Position numbers and translations under genes: made by a program. From a beta proteobacterium AAP65 (lineage in GTDB: Bacteria; Pseudomonadota; Gammaproteobacteria; Burkholderiales; Burkholderiaceae_C), in the NCBI GenBank assembly GCA_001295865.1, contig LJHW01000037.1, positions 20,107-84,106 on the forward strand: a stretch of 64,000 nt of DNA, in the 5' to 3' direction. Shown piece after piece: positions 44,913 to 57,794 of this stretch. Position 1 is the first letter of the stretch; each line of letters begins with the position of its first letter. The notes under the pieces are model-generated. The model was not told the DNA's origin and did no database searches. It saw only the letters and a list, made by a program, of their open reading frames with translations.

Positions 44913-47240
44913 TCAGCGTCGGGCGCGGGGCTTCGGTGCGGGGCGCTGCGGGCCCGGCTTGCGCGTGCGGCGCGGGTGCTCGCCGCCAGCCAGGCCGGAC
45001 GACGCAGATGCTGCCGCGGGCGCGGTGAAACCGCCCTTGCCTGCGGGGCCGCTCTTGCTCACCTTGCCGCCTTTAGCGAGCGCACCAGCAGCCGCACGCG
45101 CAGCCTTGGCCGCGTGCTTCTGGTGCCGATCGGCTTCGCGCACCGCCGCCAGTTCTTCTTCTGCGCTGGCACCTGCCGGCAGACCCGCCGGTCGCGCACG
45201 ATCGCCCCGCGCCAGCAGTCGCTCGGCCTCGCCTTCGCGCACCATGCGGAAGTCGATCTTGCGCCCGTCGAGATCAACACGGCTGACCTGCACCCGCACA
45301 CGCGCGCCCACGGCATAGCGGATGCCGGTGCGCTCGCCGCGCAGTTCGCCGCGGGCTTCGTCGTAGCGGTAGTACTCGCCACCGAGTTCGGTGATGTGCA
45401 CCAGGCCTTCGACGTACAGGCCATCGAGCGTGACAAAGAGTCCGAAGCTGGCCACCGAACTGACGGTGCCCGAGTACTCCTCGCCCAGGTGCTCGCGCAT
45501 GTAGCGGCACTTCAGCCAGGCCTCGACGTCCTTGCTGGCCTCGTCGGCGCGGCGTTCGTTGGCGCTGCAGTGGCCGCCAGCCGCCTCCCACAGCTCCATT
45601 TCCTGCGTCATGGGCTTGGCCGGCTTGCCCAGCTTGCCCCCTTTGCGCAGTTCGGGCTTGCGCGTCTTGGCGCTGGCCGCGAGGTGGTACCGCTTGCCCG
45701 CCAGCGTGGCCTTGATGACGCGGTGCACCAGCAGGTCGGGGTAACGGCGGATGGGGCTGGTGAAGTGCGTGTAGGCCGGATAGGCCAGCCCGAAGTGGCC
45801 GCTGTTGTGCACGGTGTAGATGGCCTGCTGCATCGAGCGCAGCAGCAGCGTGTGGATCTGTGTCGCATCGGGCCGGCCCTGCACCGCCTGCGCGATGGCC
45901 TGGATCTCGCCCGGCGTCGGGTCGTCGCTCAACGAGGCGCTCACGCCCAGCGAACGCAGCATGGCCTGCAGCGCCACGCGTTTCTCGGGCGTGGGACCTT
46001 CGTGCACGCGGTAGAGGCTGGGGTGCTCGGCGTGCGCAATGAACTCGGCCGCGCAGACGTTGGCCGCGAGCATGGCTTCTTCGATGAGGCGGTGCGCCTC
46101 GTTGCGCGTGCGCGGCACGATCTTCTCGATGCGGCCGGCTTCGTCGCAGACGATCTGCGTCTCGGTGGTCTCGAAGTCCACCGCGCCGCGCAGCGCGCGC
46201 TGCTTGAGCAAAGCGCGGTAGACCTCGTGCAGGTGCAGCAGGTGCGGCACGAGATCGGCTCGCGCATGCGCCTCGGGGCCGCGCGTGTTGGCCAGCACGG
46301 CGGCCACTTCGGTGTAGGTCAGCCGCGCGTGCGAGCAGATCACCGCCGGGTAGAACTGGTAGGCCTCGATGCGGCCCTGCGTGTCCACCAGCATGTCGCA
46401 CACCATCGACAGGCGCTCGACCTGCGGGTTCAGCGAGCACAGGCCATTGCTCAGCTTTTCCGGCAGCATCGGGATCACGCGGCGCGGGAAATAGACCGAG
46501 GTGGCGCGCTCGTAGGCGTCTTCGTCCAGCGGCTCGCCAGGCTTCACGTAGTGGCTCACGTCGGCGATGGCCACCAGCAGGCGCCAGCCCTCGAAAGCCG
46601 TCTTGCCGCGGCCGCGTTTGTAGGGCTCGGCATAGACGGCATCGTCGAAGTCGCGCGCGTCTTCGCCGTCGATGGTGACGAGTGCCACGTCGGTGAGGTC
46701 CACGCGCTGCTTGCGGTCGGTGGCGCGCAGCTTCTCGGGCAGCGCTGCGGCTTGCGCCAGCGTCTCGGGGCTGAAGAGGTGCGGCACCTCGTACTTGCGC
46801 ACCGCGATCTCGATCTCCATGCCCGAGTCGTCGATCTCGCCCAGCACCTCGGCCACCCGGCCCACGGGCTGCGAGTGCAGCGAAGGCGGCTCGGTGAGTT
46901 CCACCGACACCACTTGCCCCACCGCGGCCTGCGCGGTGGCGTTCTTGGGGATCAGGATGTCCTGCCCGTAGCGGCTGTCTTCCGGCGCCACCAGCCACTG
47001 CCCGCCTTCGTGCAGCAGGCGGCCAATGATGGGCGTCTTGCGGCGCTCGATGATGTCGAGCACACGGCCCTCGGGCCGGCCCTTGCGGTCGTAGCGCAGC
47101 ACACGCACGCGAACGCGGTCCTTGTGCAGCACACTGCGCATCTCTTGCGGCGCCAGGTAGATGGCGGGGTCGCCGTTGTCGGGCACGACAAAACCGTGGC
47201 CGTCGCGGTGACCTTCGACGCGGCCTTCAAATTCGCCCAT
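44913..47240 (-). CDS. rnr: Ribonuclease R
   Basis: RNase R (775 aa) is a 3'-5' exoribonuclease that degrades structured RNA. Cold-shock domains (GEFEGRVEGHRDGHGFVVPD), the RNB catalytic domain (IDGEDARDFDDAVY, with metal-binding Asp), an S1 domain and a basic C-terminal tail (ending RRTRKPGPQRPAPKPRARR) are present. The usual N-terminal helix-turn-helix seen in enterobacterial RNase R is missing. The ATG at 47240 lacks a Shine-Dalgarno, whereas AAAAGGA precedes an in-frame AUC at 47276, twelve codons upstream; the true start is uncertain. tRNA-Leu lies divergently upstream. Confidence 0.93.
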   Translation of the reverse strand: MGEFEGRVEGHRDGHGFVVPDNGDPAIYLAPQEMRSVLHKDRVRVRVLRYDRKGRPEGRVLDIIERRKTPIIGRLLHEGGQWLVAPEDSRYGQDILIPKNATAQAAVGQVVSVELTEPPSLHSQPVGRVAEVLGEIDDSGMEIEIAVRKYEVPHLFSPETLAQAAALPEKLRATDRKQRVDLTDVALVTIDGEDARDFDDAVYAEPYKRGRGKTAFEGWRLLVAIADVSHYVKPGEPLDEDAYERATSVYFPRRVIPMLPEKLSNGLCSLNPQVERLSMVCDMLVDTQGRIEAYQFYPAVICSHARLTYTEVAAVLANTRGPEAHARADLVPHLLHLHEVYRALLKQRALRGAVDFETTETQIVCDEAGRIEKIVPRTRNEAHRLIEEAMLAANVCAAEFIAHAEHPSLYRVHEGPTPEKRVALQAMLRSLGVSASLSDDPTPGEIQAIAQAVQGRPDATQIHTLLLRSMQQAIYTVHNSGHFGLAYPAYTHFTSPIRRYPDLLVHRVIKATLAGKRYHLAASAKTRKPELRKGGKLGKPAKPMTQEMELWEAAGGHCSANERRADEASKDVEAWLKCRYMREHLGEEYSGTVSSVASFGLFVTLDGLYVEGLVHITELGGEYYRYDEARGELRGERTGIRYAVGARVRVQVSRVDLDGRKIDFRMVREGEAERLLARGDRARPAGLPAGASAEEELAAVREADRHQKHAAKAARAAAGALAKGGKVSKSGPAGKGGFTAPAAASASSGLAGGEHPRRTRKPGPQRPAPKPRARR

Positions 47241-47244
47241 GAGG

Positions 47245-47286
47245 GCCAGGCCACTTGCGTTGTTCTCTTTTTTGATGGTATAGTCC
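47245..47286 (+). promoter_or_regulatory. Candidate promoter of tRNA-Leu
   Basis: On the plus strand TTGCGT, about 18 bases including a T-rich run, and TATAGT (five of six matches to TATAAT) precede the tRNA by about 20 bases. The -10 lies opposite the AAAAGGACTATACC sequence before rnr. Confidence 0.5.
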
Positions 47287-47302
47287 TTTTCTTTCCTGAA
47301 GC

Positions 47303-47387
<85 letters not shown>

Positions 47388-47394
47388 ATTTGAG

Positions 47395-47428
47395 AAGCCG
47401 CTGTGTTGAAAGACACAGCGGCTTTTTC
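47395..47428 (+). terminator. Terminator of tRNA-Leu
   Basis: A perfect 12-bp stem AAGCCGCTGTGT / ACACAGCGGCTT with a six-base loop is followed by TTTC, eight bases after the tRNA. Confidence 0.85.
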
Positions 47429-47496
47429 AATTCTGCGCGCGATTGTTCGCAAAGCCTGTACAGCCAGCAGCAGCCCCGCCATCGCATCGGGCACAG

Positions 47497-47548
47497 AAAC
47501 AACAAAGCCCCCGGCAGCCTGCCGGAGCAGGGTCTGCAGCGGGGGCTT
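47497..47548 (-). terminator. Terminator of the phosphoribosyltransferase gene
   Basis: On the minus strand AAGCCCCC pairs with GGGGGCTT around an inner CCGGCAG / CTGCCGG hairpin, followed by TGTTGTTT, 14 bases after the stop. It faces the tRNA terminator; the bases between them (47429-47496) show nothing recognisable. Confidence 0.75.
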
Positions 47549-47562
47549 GGGAAGCGCGGTGT

Positions 47563-48084
47563 TCAGACCGTGAACTTCTTCGCCAGCGCATCGGGCCGCA
47601 TGCCGTCGTACTCTTCGAAGGGCTGGTGGATCCAGGGGCTGGTGGGCAGCATGTCCACGTAGTAGTCGGGCACGTAGGTCGAGACGCCCTTCACCCAGAT
47701 CACCGCGGCACGCAGTTCGCTGATAGAAGGCATGCCGCGCAGGCGCTCCACCACGGCGCGCAGCGTCACGCCAGTGTCGGCCAGGTCGTCCACCAGCAGC
47801 ACACGCCCGGCGAGTTCGCCTTTGGGCATGGTGATGTACTTGGCCAGGTCAAGCCGGCCCTGGATGGTGCCCGCCTCGGCGCGGTAGCTGCTGGTGCTCA
47901 TGATGGCCAGCGGCTTGTCGAACACGCGCGAGAGCACGTCGCCCGGGCGCATGCCGCCGCGGGCCAGGCACAGGATCTGGTCGAACTGCCAGCCCGAATC
48001 GTGCACCTTCAGCGCCAGCTTCTCGGTCAACAAGTTGTACTCGTCCCAGGACACGTACAGGTGTTTGCCGTCGTCTGTGAGCAT
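47563..48084 (-). CDS. Phosphoribosyltransferase (purine salvage type)
   Basis: This 173-aa type I phosphoribosyltransferase has the PRPP-binding loop VLLVDDLADTGVTL, an ILCLARGGMRPGDVLSRVF flexible region, and a C-terminal WIHQPFEEYDG tail similar to xanthine-guanine or hypoxanthine phosphoribosyltransferases. AGGAG lies about eight bases before the ATG. It follows purA, which supports a purine role; the precise base preference is not clear from sequence. Confidence 0.88.
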   Translation of the reverse strand: MLTDDGKHLYVSWDEYNLLTEKLALKVHDSGWQFDQILCLARGGMRPGDVLSRVFDKPLAIMSTSSYRAEAGTIQGRLDLAKYITMPKGELAGRVLLVDDLADTGVTLRAVVERLRGMPSISELRAAVIWVKGVSTYVPDYYVDMLPTSPWIHQPFEEYDGMRPDALAKKFTV

Positions 48085-48128
48085 GCTCGTTATCTCCTCG
48101 CAGGGGGTTCGTGTGGGGGCCTGGCGCT

Positions 48129-49475
<1,347 letters not shown>

Positions 49476-49495
49476 TCAGAAAGTTCGTGTCTGTG

Positions 49496-50665
49496 TCAGT
49501 TCGGCAAGGCGCGCAGCACCCACTGGCCGGCCACCTGTACCAGCTCGCGGTCGCAGTCGAAGGCCTGCGTTTCGAGCTCGTGGCCGGGCAGCATCGCCAG
49601 CACGGTCTCGCCGCGCTCGCGCAGCTGGCGCACGGCGGCGCGCAAGGCCGGGTCTTCGCCCCAGGGCGCGCGGATGGCGGCCGGCAGCGGCGGTGGGCTG
49701 CCCACTTCGGCCAGGGCCTTGAGGTCGAGGCTGAAACCCACGGCCGGGCGGTTGCGGCCGAAAACCGCGCCCACCTCGTCGTAACGACCGCCACGCGCCA
49801 GCGCATCGCTGCTGCCCGCGCCGTACACCGCGAAGCGCGCGCCGCTGTAGTAGGCGTAGCCGCTCATGTCCGAGAGGTCGAAGCCGATGCGCAGGCGCGG
49901 ATAAGCTGCTCGCAGGTGGCTGGCCAGCCACTGCAGCTGATCCAGCGCCTGCGTGATCAGCGGGCGCTGCGGCAGTTCGCGCCGCGCGGCTGCGATGACT
50001 TCATCACCGCCATACAGGCGCAACAGCGCACGCAGCCCACCGCGGGCTTCGGCCGGCGCGCTGCGCGTCAGCTCGGCCAGCGCAGCGGCGTCCTTCTCGG
50101 ACAGGGCCTGCACCACGTCCTGCAGCTGCGCAGCATCCATGGGCACACCGGCCAGCACACCGCGCAGCACGCGTGCATCGGCCAGGTCGATGACCAGCGG
50201 CTCGGCACGCGCGGCCTGCAGGCAATCGAGCGCCAGCTCGGCGGCTTCGAGGTCGGCTTCCAGGCCGGCGTGGCCGAAGATCTCGGCGCCGAACTGCAGC
50301 GGCTCGCGCGTGGCCGACAGGCCCGCAGGCCGCGTGTGGAGCACCGGGCCGCAGTAGCACAGGCGCGTGACGCCGTCGCGGTTGAGCAGGTGGGCGTCGA
50401 TGCGCGCGGCCTGCGGCGTGGTGTCGGCGCGCACGCCGAGCATGCGGCCGCTGGCCTGGTCCACCAGCTTGAAGGTCTTGAGATCGAGCTCACGGCCCGT
50501 GCCGGTGAGCAGCGATTCCAGGTGCTCCAGCAAGGGGGGAATGACGAGTTCGAAACCGTAGCCGCGTGCCCGGTCGAGCATCGCCCTGCGCAGGTCTTCC
50601 ACACGCCGCGCCTGCGCGGGCAGGACATCGGCGATGTGCTCTGGCAGCAGCCAAGCAGAGAGCAT
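49496..50665 (-). CDS. hisZ: ATP phosphoribosyltransferase regulatory subunit HisZ
   Basis: HisZ (389 aa) is a catalytically inactive histidyl-tRNA synthetase paralogue that activates short-form HisG. It has the class II synthetase fold ([39 protein letters not shown]) and ends [20 protein letters not shown]. The true HisS is also in this window (57795-59078), which supports the paralogue call. ATG at 50665 is preferred to one nine codons upstream. Confidence 0.93.
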   Translation of the reverse strand: MLSAWLLPEHIADVLPAQARRVEDLRRAMLDRARGYGFELVIPPLLEHLESLLTGTGRELDLKTFKLVDQASGRMLGVRADTTPQAARIDAHLLNRDGVTRLCYCGPVLHTRPAGLSATREPLQFGAEIFGHAGLEADLEAAELALDCLQAARAEPLVIDLADARVLRGVLAGVPMDAAQLQDVVQALSEKDAAALAELTRSAPAEARGGLRALLRLYGGDEVIAAARRELPQRPLITQALDQLQWLASHLRAAYPRLRIGFDLSDMSGYAYYSGARFAVYGAGSSDALARGGRYDEVGAVFGRNRPAVGFSLDLKALAEVGSPPPLPAAIRAPWGEDPALRAAVRQLRERGETVLAMLPGHELETQAFDCDRELVQVAGQWVLRALPN

Positions 50666-50735
50666 GAAAAGCACCGGTGTTGAAACCGGCATTGTACCGG
50701 CCGGGGCGCCCCGGCCGGGACCGATCAGCGTGCGA

Positions 50736-51629
50736 TCAGCGTGCGTTGCCGGCAGCGGGCGAGCCGTTGCGCATGGCGCGGAAGAAGTCGCCGCTCGGGT
50801 CGAGCACCATCATGTCGCTCTTGCTGCGGAAGGTGGCCCGGTAGGCCTCCAGGCTGCGGTAGAACTGGGCGAACTGCGGGTCGCGGCCGAAGGCCTCGGC
50901 GTAGAGCGCCGACGACTTGGCATCGCCCTCGCCCTTGACCTTCTGCGCGTCGCGGTAAGCCTCGGCGATGATCACCTCGCGCTGGCGGTCGGCATCGGCG
51001 CGGATCTTTTCGCCATCGGCGCCACCCTGCGAACGCAGTTCGTTGGCGACCTGCTTGCGTTCCGATTCCATGCGGCGGTAGACCGAGTCGGTGATGTCAG
51101 CGACGAAGTCCACGCGCTTGATGCGCACGTCCAGGATCTCGATACCGAAAGACTTGGCTTCGTCGGCCAGGCGCGCCTGCACGTCGCTCATCACCTTTTC
51201 GCGCTCGGTGGCGAGCACGCCGCGCACGTCACGCTTGGTGATCTCTTCGTTGAAGGCGGCCTGCACCACCGGCGCGAGCCGGCTGTCGAGGTTGCGGAAG
51301 TCGACCCCGTTGTTGCGGATGAACTGGCGCGGGTCGGCGATGCGCCACTTGACCAGCCAGTCGATGACCAGGCTCTTCTTCTCGGCCGTGAAGATGGGAC
51401 GCGTTTCCGGGCTGTCCAGCGTCTGCACGCGTTTGTCGAGGAAGACCACGTTCTGCAGCGGCGGCGGCAGCTTGAACTTCAGGCCAGGCTCGTTGATGAC
51501 TTCGCGGATCTCGCCCAGCGCGTAGACCACGCCAACCTGGCGTTGGTCGACAACGAAGAGCGTGCTGCTGGCGATGAACAGGGCGAGGAGCGCGCCTGCG
51601 ACGGTGAGTGCGATGCGGTTCATGTTCAT
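50736..51629 (-). CDS. hflC: Protease modulator HflC
   Basis: HflC (297 aa) is a membrane-anchored SPFH/prohibitin protein that with HflK forms a cage around the FtsH protease. One N-terminal membrane segment ([20 protein letters not shown]) precedes the SPFH domain ([20 protein letters not shown]) and a charged helical tail. AGAGGA precedes the ATG at 51629. It lies eight bases after hflK. Confidence 0.97.
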   Translation of the reverse strand: MNMNRIALTVAGALLALFIASSTLFVVDQRQVGVVYALGEIREVINEPGLKFKLPPPLQNVVFLDKRVQTLDSPETRPIFTAEKKSLVIDWLVKWRIADPRQFIRNNGVDFRNLDSRLAPVVQAAFNEEITKRDVRGVLATEREKVMSDVQARLADEAKSFGIEILDVRIKRVDFVADITDSVYRRMESERKQVANELRSQGGADGEKIRADADRQREVIIAEAYRDAQKVKGEGDAKSSALYAEAFGRDPQFAQFYRSLEAYRATFRSKSDMMVLDPSGDFFRAMRNGSPAAGNAR

Positions 51630-51637
51630 GGGTCCTC

Positions 51638-52957
51638 TCACCGACCTTCGCGGTCACGCGAACGCGCGCCATCGCGCGAACGGATGTCGACACTCTGGGT
51701 GCCGGTGGGGTCGATCATCGACGGTGCCACAGCGGCCGGTGCGCCCGGTGCCACCGCTGCGCCGCTTTGCTGCAGCAATTTGTCCAGCGGCAGATAGAGC
51801 AGGTTCGAGCCGGCCTTGCTGTCGATCATCACCTTGGTGACGTTGCTGTACACCTGTTGCATCGTCTCGAGGTAGAGGCGGTCGCGTGTGACCGCAGGCG
51901 CCTTCTGGTACTCGGTCAGCACAGAGCGGAAACGTTGCGCATCACCCTCGGCCTGTGCCACCACCCGTGCGCGGTAGCCCTCGGCTTCTTCGAGCAGGCG
52001 GCTGGCCGTGCCGCGCGCCTTGGGGATGACATCGCTGGCGTAGGCCTGGCCTTCGTTCTTCAAGCGGTCGCGGTCGGCGCCGGCCTTCACCGCGTCGTTG
52101 AAGGCCGCCTGCACCTGCTCGGGCACCTGCACGTTCTGCATGTTGACGTTGGCCACCACGATGCCGGCCTTCAGGCGGTCGAGCTGCGCCTGGATGGACT
52201 TGACGAGATCGGCCGCGATGGCGTCACGCTGCTCGTACAGCACCTGGTCGACGCGGCTCTTGCCCACGATCTCGCGCACGGCCGATTCGGCGGCCATCAC
52301 CACGGCTTCGTCGGGGCGGTTGTTCTCGAACAGGTAGGCGCGTGCGTCGGCACGGCGGTACTGCACCGTGAAGCGGATGTCGACGATGTTTTCGTCCTGC
52401 GTGAGCATCGACGAATCTTTCAGGCCCGTGGCCTGCACCACGCTGTTGCGGCCCACGTCCACCGACTGCAGCTGCGACACCGCGACGATTTCGTGCGCCT
52501 GCACCGGGTAAGGCAGCCGCCACTGGAAGCCGGCATCCAGGGTGTTGCTGTACTTGCCGAAGGTGGTGACCACCGCGCGGTTGCCTTCTTGCACGATGAA
52601 AAAGCCACTGCCCAACCAGATCAGCGCAGCCACCACGGCGATCAAGCCGACACCGATGCCGGCGCTCTTCATGTCAGGCTGGAAGGGGCTGCCACCGCCG
52701 GGGCCTTCGTTGCCGCCGCGCCCGGGCGGCGTGCCGCCGGGCTTGCCGCCGAACAGGCCGCTGAGCTTGCGGTTGAAATCGCGCCAGAGCTCGTCCAGAT
52801 CGGGCGGACCGTCGTTGCGGTTGTTGTAGCTCAGGCCGTCCTGGGCGCCGGCAGTGCGGGCACGGCGGCCCGGCAGCAAGCCGGCAAGCAGCGCGCGCGA
52901 AGCGGCGGCGAGGTCGCTCAGACGCTCGGCGAAGGGGGGTTGGTGGGCTTGACGCAT
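51638..52957 (-). CDS. hflK: Protease modulator HflK
   Basis: HflK (439 aa) is the partner of HflC in regulating FtsH. A proline/glycine-rich N-terminal region (FGGKPGGTPPGRGGNEGPGG) precedes one membrane segment (IGVGLIAVVAALIWLGSGFF) and the SPFH domain (AVVTTFGKYSNTLDAGFQWR). The tail ends in Arg/Asp repeats (SRDGARSRDREGR). The ATG at 52957 is preferred since a longer frame would run into hflX. Confidence 0.96.
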   Translation of the reverse strand: MRQAHQPPFAERLSDLAAASRALLAGLLPGRRARTAGAQDGLSYNNRNDGPPDLDELWRDFNRKLSGLFGGKPGGTPPGRGGNEGPGGGSPFQPDMKSAGIGVGLIAVVAALIWLGSGFFIVQEGNRAVVTTFGKYSNTLDAGFQWRLPYPVQAHEIVAVSQLQSVDVGRNSVVQATGLKDSSMLTQDENIVDIRFTVQYRRADARAYLFENNRPDEAVVMAAESAVREIVGKSRVDQVLYEQRDAIAADLVKSIQAQLDRLKAGIVVANVNMQNVQVPEQVQAAFNDAVKAGADRDRLKNEGQAYASDVIPKARGTASRLLEEAEGYRARVVAQAEGDAQRFRSVLTEYQKAPAVTRDRLYLETMQQVYSNVTKVMIDSKAGSNLLYLPLDKLLQQSGAAVAPGAPAAVAPSMIDPTGTQSVDIRSRDGARSRDREGR

Positions 52958-52979
52958 GCGGGTGCGGTCCAGGCTGTCT

Positions 52980-54215
<1,236 letters not shown>

Positions 54216-54241
54216 GGTGGCGGGTGCCTCGGGGCGGCCGT

Positions 54242-54484
54242 TCAGGCCTGCTCGCCCGGTTCGTTGGCGTGGAAGTTCACAGCCCGGCTGGGCACCACGG
54301 TGGAGATCGCGTGCTTGTAGACCATCTGCGTCACGGTGTTGCGCAGCAGCACCACGTACTGGTCGAAAGACTCGATGTGGCCCTGGAGCTTGATGCCGTT
54401 GACCAGGTAAATGGACACGGGCACATGCTCTTTGCGCAGCAGGTTCAGAAAGGGGTCCTGCAAAAGTTGGCCTTTGTTGCTCAC
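54242..54484 (-). CDS. hfq: RNA chaperone Hfq
   Basis: Hfq (80 aa) is the hexameric Sm-like protein that pairs small RNAs with mRNAs. [20 protein letters not shown] (Sm1) and [13 protein letters not shown] (Sm2) are intact; the C-terminal tail is short ([11 protein letters not shown]), usual in betaproteobacteria. The start codon is GTG, with GGAG ten bases before it. Confidence 0.98.
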   Translation of the reverse strand: MSNKGQLLQDPFLNLLRKEHVPVSIYLVNGIKLQGHIESFDQYVVLLRNTVTQMVYKHAISTVVPSRAVNFHANEPGEQA

Positions 54485-54589
54485 GATATTCTCCGTGTTG
54501 AAATCGACGAGGGGTTCACGTTATCACAGGGGCCTGCGGCCTCTGCGGGCTACGGCCATTGGGGTTGCCAGGCCGTCCGAGGTTCCGCC

Positions 54590-55933
54590 TCAGGACGTTT
54601 TTTCGTCGAAAGGGTTGGCCGCCGAGCGCATTTCGATGCGGATGGGCGTGCCCACCAGCTTGAAGTGTTCGCGCAGGCGGCTTTCCAGAAAGCGCTTGTA
54701 GCTGTCGGGCACACGGTCGAGGGAGGTGCCGTGGATCACCACCACCGGCGGGTTCATGCCGCCCTGGTGGGCGTAGCGCATCTTGGGGCGGAAACGCCCG
54801 TCGCGCCGCGGCGCCTGGTGTTCGGCCGCCTCGTGCACCAGGCGCGTGAGCGCCGGGGTGCTCATCTTCAGCGTGGCCGAAGCGTGCGCCGCCAGCAGCG
54901 CCTTCCACACCGCCGACAGCCCGGCGCGCTTGAGCGCCGAGATGTGCAGCACCGGCGCGTACTTCATGAAGGTCAGCCGGCTCTCGATGCTGCGCTGCAG
55001 GGTCTGGCGCTGGTAGTCGTCGGTGGCGTCCCACTTGTTGATGGCGATCACCACGGCGCGGCCGCTCTCCAGCACGTAGCCGGCGATGTGCGCGTCTTGT
55101 TCGCTCACGCCCTGGGTGGCGTCGATGAGCAACAGCACCACGTTGGCGTCGGCAATCGCCTGCAGCGTCTTGACCACCGAGAATTTCTCGATGGCCTCGA
55201 AAACCTTGCCCTTGCGGCGCAGGCCGGCGGTGTCGATGAGCGTGAAGTGCCGCCCTTCCCGCTCGAAGGGCACGTGGATGGCGTCGCGCGTGGTGCCCGG
55301 CTGGTCGAAGGCGACCAGGCGCTCTTCGCCCAGCCAGGCGTTGATCAGCGTGCTCTTGCCGACGTTGGGGCGGCCGCACACCGCCAGCCGGATGGGGCGC
55401 TGCTCGTCATCGGGGCCCGAGCCATACTCGTCTTCTGCGGGCGCAAAACCGTCCAGCGCGGCCTCCAGCAGGCTGCGGATGCCCTGCCCGTGCGCCGACG
55501 AAATCGGGTGCAGTTCGCCCAGGCCGAGTTCGTGGAACTCGGCCAGCAGCGGCGATTCCTGCATGCCCTCGGCCTTGTTCACGGCCAGCAGCACACGCTT
55601 GTGCTGGGTGCGCAGGAACTTCGCGATGTCGTGGTCTTGCGCCGAAAGACCACCACGTACGTCGACGACAAAGATCACGACGTCAGCCTCGGCCACGGCC
55701 TGGCGCGTCTGCTTGGCCATCTCGGCCACCACGCCGCTGGGCTTCTCGGGCTCGAAGCCGCCGGTGTCGACGACGATGAACTCCAGGGCGCCCAGGCGCG
55801 CGTCACCGTAGTGGCGGTCGCGCGTGAGGCCGGCGTAGTCGGCGACGATGGCGTCGCGGCTCTTGGTGATGCGGTTGAACAGCGTCGACTTGCCGACGTT
55901 GGCCCGCCCGACGAGCGCGATGACTGGTTTCAA
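54590..55933 (-). CDS. der: Ribosome-assembly GTPase Der (EngA)
   Basis: Der (447 aa) has two tandem G domains, with P-loops GRANVGKST (residue ~9) and GRPNVGKST (~190), and a C-terminal KH-like domain ([20 protein letters not shown]). It works in 50S maturation. The start reads TTG; the sequence fits homologues at [17 protein letters not shown]. It follows bamB in a conserved cluster. Confidence 0.98.
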   Translation of the reverse strand: MKPVIALVGRANVGKSTLFNRITKSRDAIVADYAGLTRDRHYGDARLGALEFIVVDTGGFEPEKPSGVVAEMAKQTRQAVAEADVVIFVVDVRGGLSAQDHDIAKFLRTQHKRVLLAVNKAEGMQESPLLAEFHELGLGELHPISSAHGQGIRSLLEAALDGFAPAEDEYGSGPDDEQRPIRLAVCGRPNVGKSTLINAWLGEERLVAFDQPGTTRDAIHVPFEREGRHFTLIDTAGLRRKGKVFEAIEKFSVVKTLQAIADANVVLLLIDATQGVSEQDAHIAGYVLESGRAVVIAINKWDATDDYQRQTLQRSIESRLTFMKYAPVLHISALKRAGLSAVWKALLAAHASATLKMSTPALTRLVHEAAEHQAPRRDGRFRPKMRYAHQGGMNPPVVVIHGTSLDRVPDSYKRFLESRLREHFKLVGTPIRIEMRSAANPFDEKTS

Positions 55934-55943
55934 GAGGCTGCCT

Positions 55944-57068
55944 TCAATTCGGCCGGAAGGCGTAGAGCCCGCCGTCGCGCGCCGTGACGATCATCGTCGT
56001 GCCCGACAGCACCGGGGCGCCGAGGATGGGTTTGCTGCCCGGCTGCAGGCGCAGTTGGGGTGTGCCGGTGGCGGCGTCCATGAAATGCAGGTAGCCCTGC
56101 TCGTCACCGAAGACGACGCTGGGGCCCACCGCCAAGGCGCCGCTAAGGCCGCGGTAGAGCAGCTTTTCGCTCTGCCAGGCCACGTCGCCGTTGCTGGCAC
56201 GCCAGGCGGTGATGCGGTCGCTGGCATCGGCGCCGATGACGAGATCTGCATTGCTCGCCACCGCCTGGGCGCCCGCCGTGTTGCGCGACCACAGCAGCGC
56301 GCCGCGCGCCGCATCGGCACAAGCCACGGCCGACTGGAAAGCGCGGCCGCAGACACGGTCGCCCACGCGCACCACCGGGCCGATGAGGTCGGCCAGACGC
56401 TCCACTTCGTTGGTGCCTCGCGGCGAGGCCATGGGCACTTCCCAGAGCACGGTGCCGCGCAGCGGGTCGAGCGCGGTGAGCCGCTGGCCCTGGGCCACGA
56501 GCAGGCTGTTGCGGAAAGCGCTCACCACGCTGGCCTGGGCCAGCGTCAGCGCATCGCCCGGTTTGCTGTAGACCCAGAGGCGGCGGCCGTCGACGGCGTC
56601 GAAGGCGTGCACGGCACGGTCCACGCCCATCACGAACACACGTTCACCGGCCACAAAAGGCGGCGTCACCACGGCCGAGGGCACACGCTTGCGCCAGAGC
56701 TCGCGGCCGTTGTCGAAGGTGACCACCTCGTTGCCGCGTGTCACCACGCTGGTGTAGCGGCCGTCACTGCCGACCCCGGCCGAGATCGCACCACCCGCAC
56801 TGGCGCGCCAGACTTCGGCACCGTCTTCGGTCTGCAAGGCCCGCACCTCGCCGCCACTGGCGACGAAAAGCACACCGCCCCGGACGGTGGGCACCATCGG
56901 AAAGTTGATGCTCCCGATGCTGGCCGACCAGACCTGGCGGGCCGAAATCTTGGCCTCCACGGGCTCCAGCGGCGTGGGCTTGGGTTTGTCCGCGGCACAG
57001 CCGGCCAGCAGCAGCACCACGCCGACGGCAGCGAGCAGCCCGGGCCGCGATGTACGCAGCAGCGCCAT
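55944..57068 (-). CDS. bamB: Outer membrane assembly lipoprotein BamB
   Basis: BamB (374 aa) is a beta-propeller lipoprotein of the BAM complex. The N-terminus has a lipobox ([15 protein letters not shown]) after a hydrophobic segment, and repeated PQQ-type blades ([39 protein letters not shown]) follow. ATG at 57068 overlaps the YfgM-like stop (TGATG); a GTG one codon upstream is possible. Confidence 0.95.
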   Translation of the reverse strand: MALLRTSRPGLLAAVGVVLLLAGCAADKPKPTPLEPVEAKISARQVWSASIGSINFPMVPTVRGGVLFVASGGEVRALQTEDGAEVWRASAGGAISAGVGSDGRYTSVVTRGNEVVTFDNGRELWRKRVPSAVVTPPFVAGERVFVMGVDRAVHAFDAVDGRRLWVYSKPGDALTLAQASVVSAFRNSLLVAQGQRLTALDPLRGTVLWEVPMASPRGTNEVERLADLIGPVVRVGDRVCGRAFQSAVACADAARGALLWSRNTAGAQAVASNADLVIGADASDRITAWRASNGDVAWQSEKLLYRGLSGALAVGPSVVFGDEQGYLHFMDAATGTPQLRLQPGSKPILGAPVLSGTTMIVTARDGGLYAFRPN

Positions 57069-57751
57069 CACTTCGAAGCCCCAGAGGCCGCGCCTGCGGC
57101 GGCAGCAGCACCAGGCGCGGCGCCGATCGAGCTCAGCTTGGCCTCGATGAGACGGCGGTAGTCGACCTTGGCGTCCATCGCGGCGTAGGCGGCCTGCCAG
57201 GCGCTGCGCGCCTCGGCCTTCTTGCCCTGGGCCATGAAGATGTCGCCACGGCGGTCGGCCACGAGCGCGGTGAACTCGGGCGCGGTAGCCGCATCCAGCA
57301 CCTTCAGGCCTTCGTCGTACTGCTGGGCATCGGCCAGCACGGCGGCCAGGCGCAGGCGCGCGATGGTGCGCATCTCGTCTTCGACGCCGTTTTCGGCCAC
57401 CCAGGTCAGGCTGGCCTTGGCAGCGTCGGCCTGGCCCTTGTCCACCTGCACTTTGGCGGCGGTGAGGCCCGCTTGCTGCGTGATGGGCGCTTTCGGGAAA
57501 CGCTGGCGCATGTCGGCAAACACCAACGTGGTCTTGTCGGCGTCGCCGGCGGCGGCGGCGCGGTCGAGTTCCTCGAACATCGCGCCGGCCTTCACGCCCT
57601 GGTCGCGCTGCCAGTAGTTCCAGCCATTCCAGGCGGCAAAGCCGCCGAGCACCAGCACCAGCGTCCAGGTGATGAGGTTGCCCTGCTTCTTCCAGAACGC
57701 CTTGAGCGCGTCGAGTTGTTCCTGCTCTTGCAGGTCGAGTTGTGTGGCCAT
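57068..57751 (-). CDS. YfgM-like tetratricopeptide membrane protein
   Basis: This 227-aa protein has one N-terminal membrane segment (NLITWTLVLVLGGFAAWNGW) after a charged stretch (EQEQLDALKAFWKKQG) and periplasmic helical repeats, as in YfgM of E. coli, which acts as a periplasmic chaperone partner of SecYEG/PpiD. It lies between hisS and bamB as in most gamma- and betaproteobacteria. The C-terminus is Ala/Gly-rich. Confidence 0.93.
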   Translation of the reverse strand: MATQLDLQEQEQLDALKAFWKKQGNLITWTLVLVLGGFAAWNGWNYWQRDQGVKAGAMFEELDRAAAAGDADKTTLVFADMRQRFPKAPITQQAGLTAAKVQVDKGQADAAKASLTWVAENGVEDEMRTIARLRLAAVLADAQQYDEGLKVLDAATAPEFTALVADRRGDIFMAQGKKAEARSAWQAAYAAMDAKVDYRRLIEAKLSSIGAAPGAAAAAGAASGASK

Positions 57752-57794
57752 GGGTGCGGGGCGCCCGTTTCTGATGGGAAAAAAGAGTGCGGGA

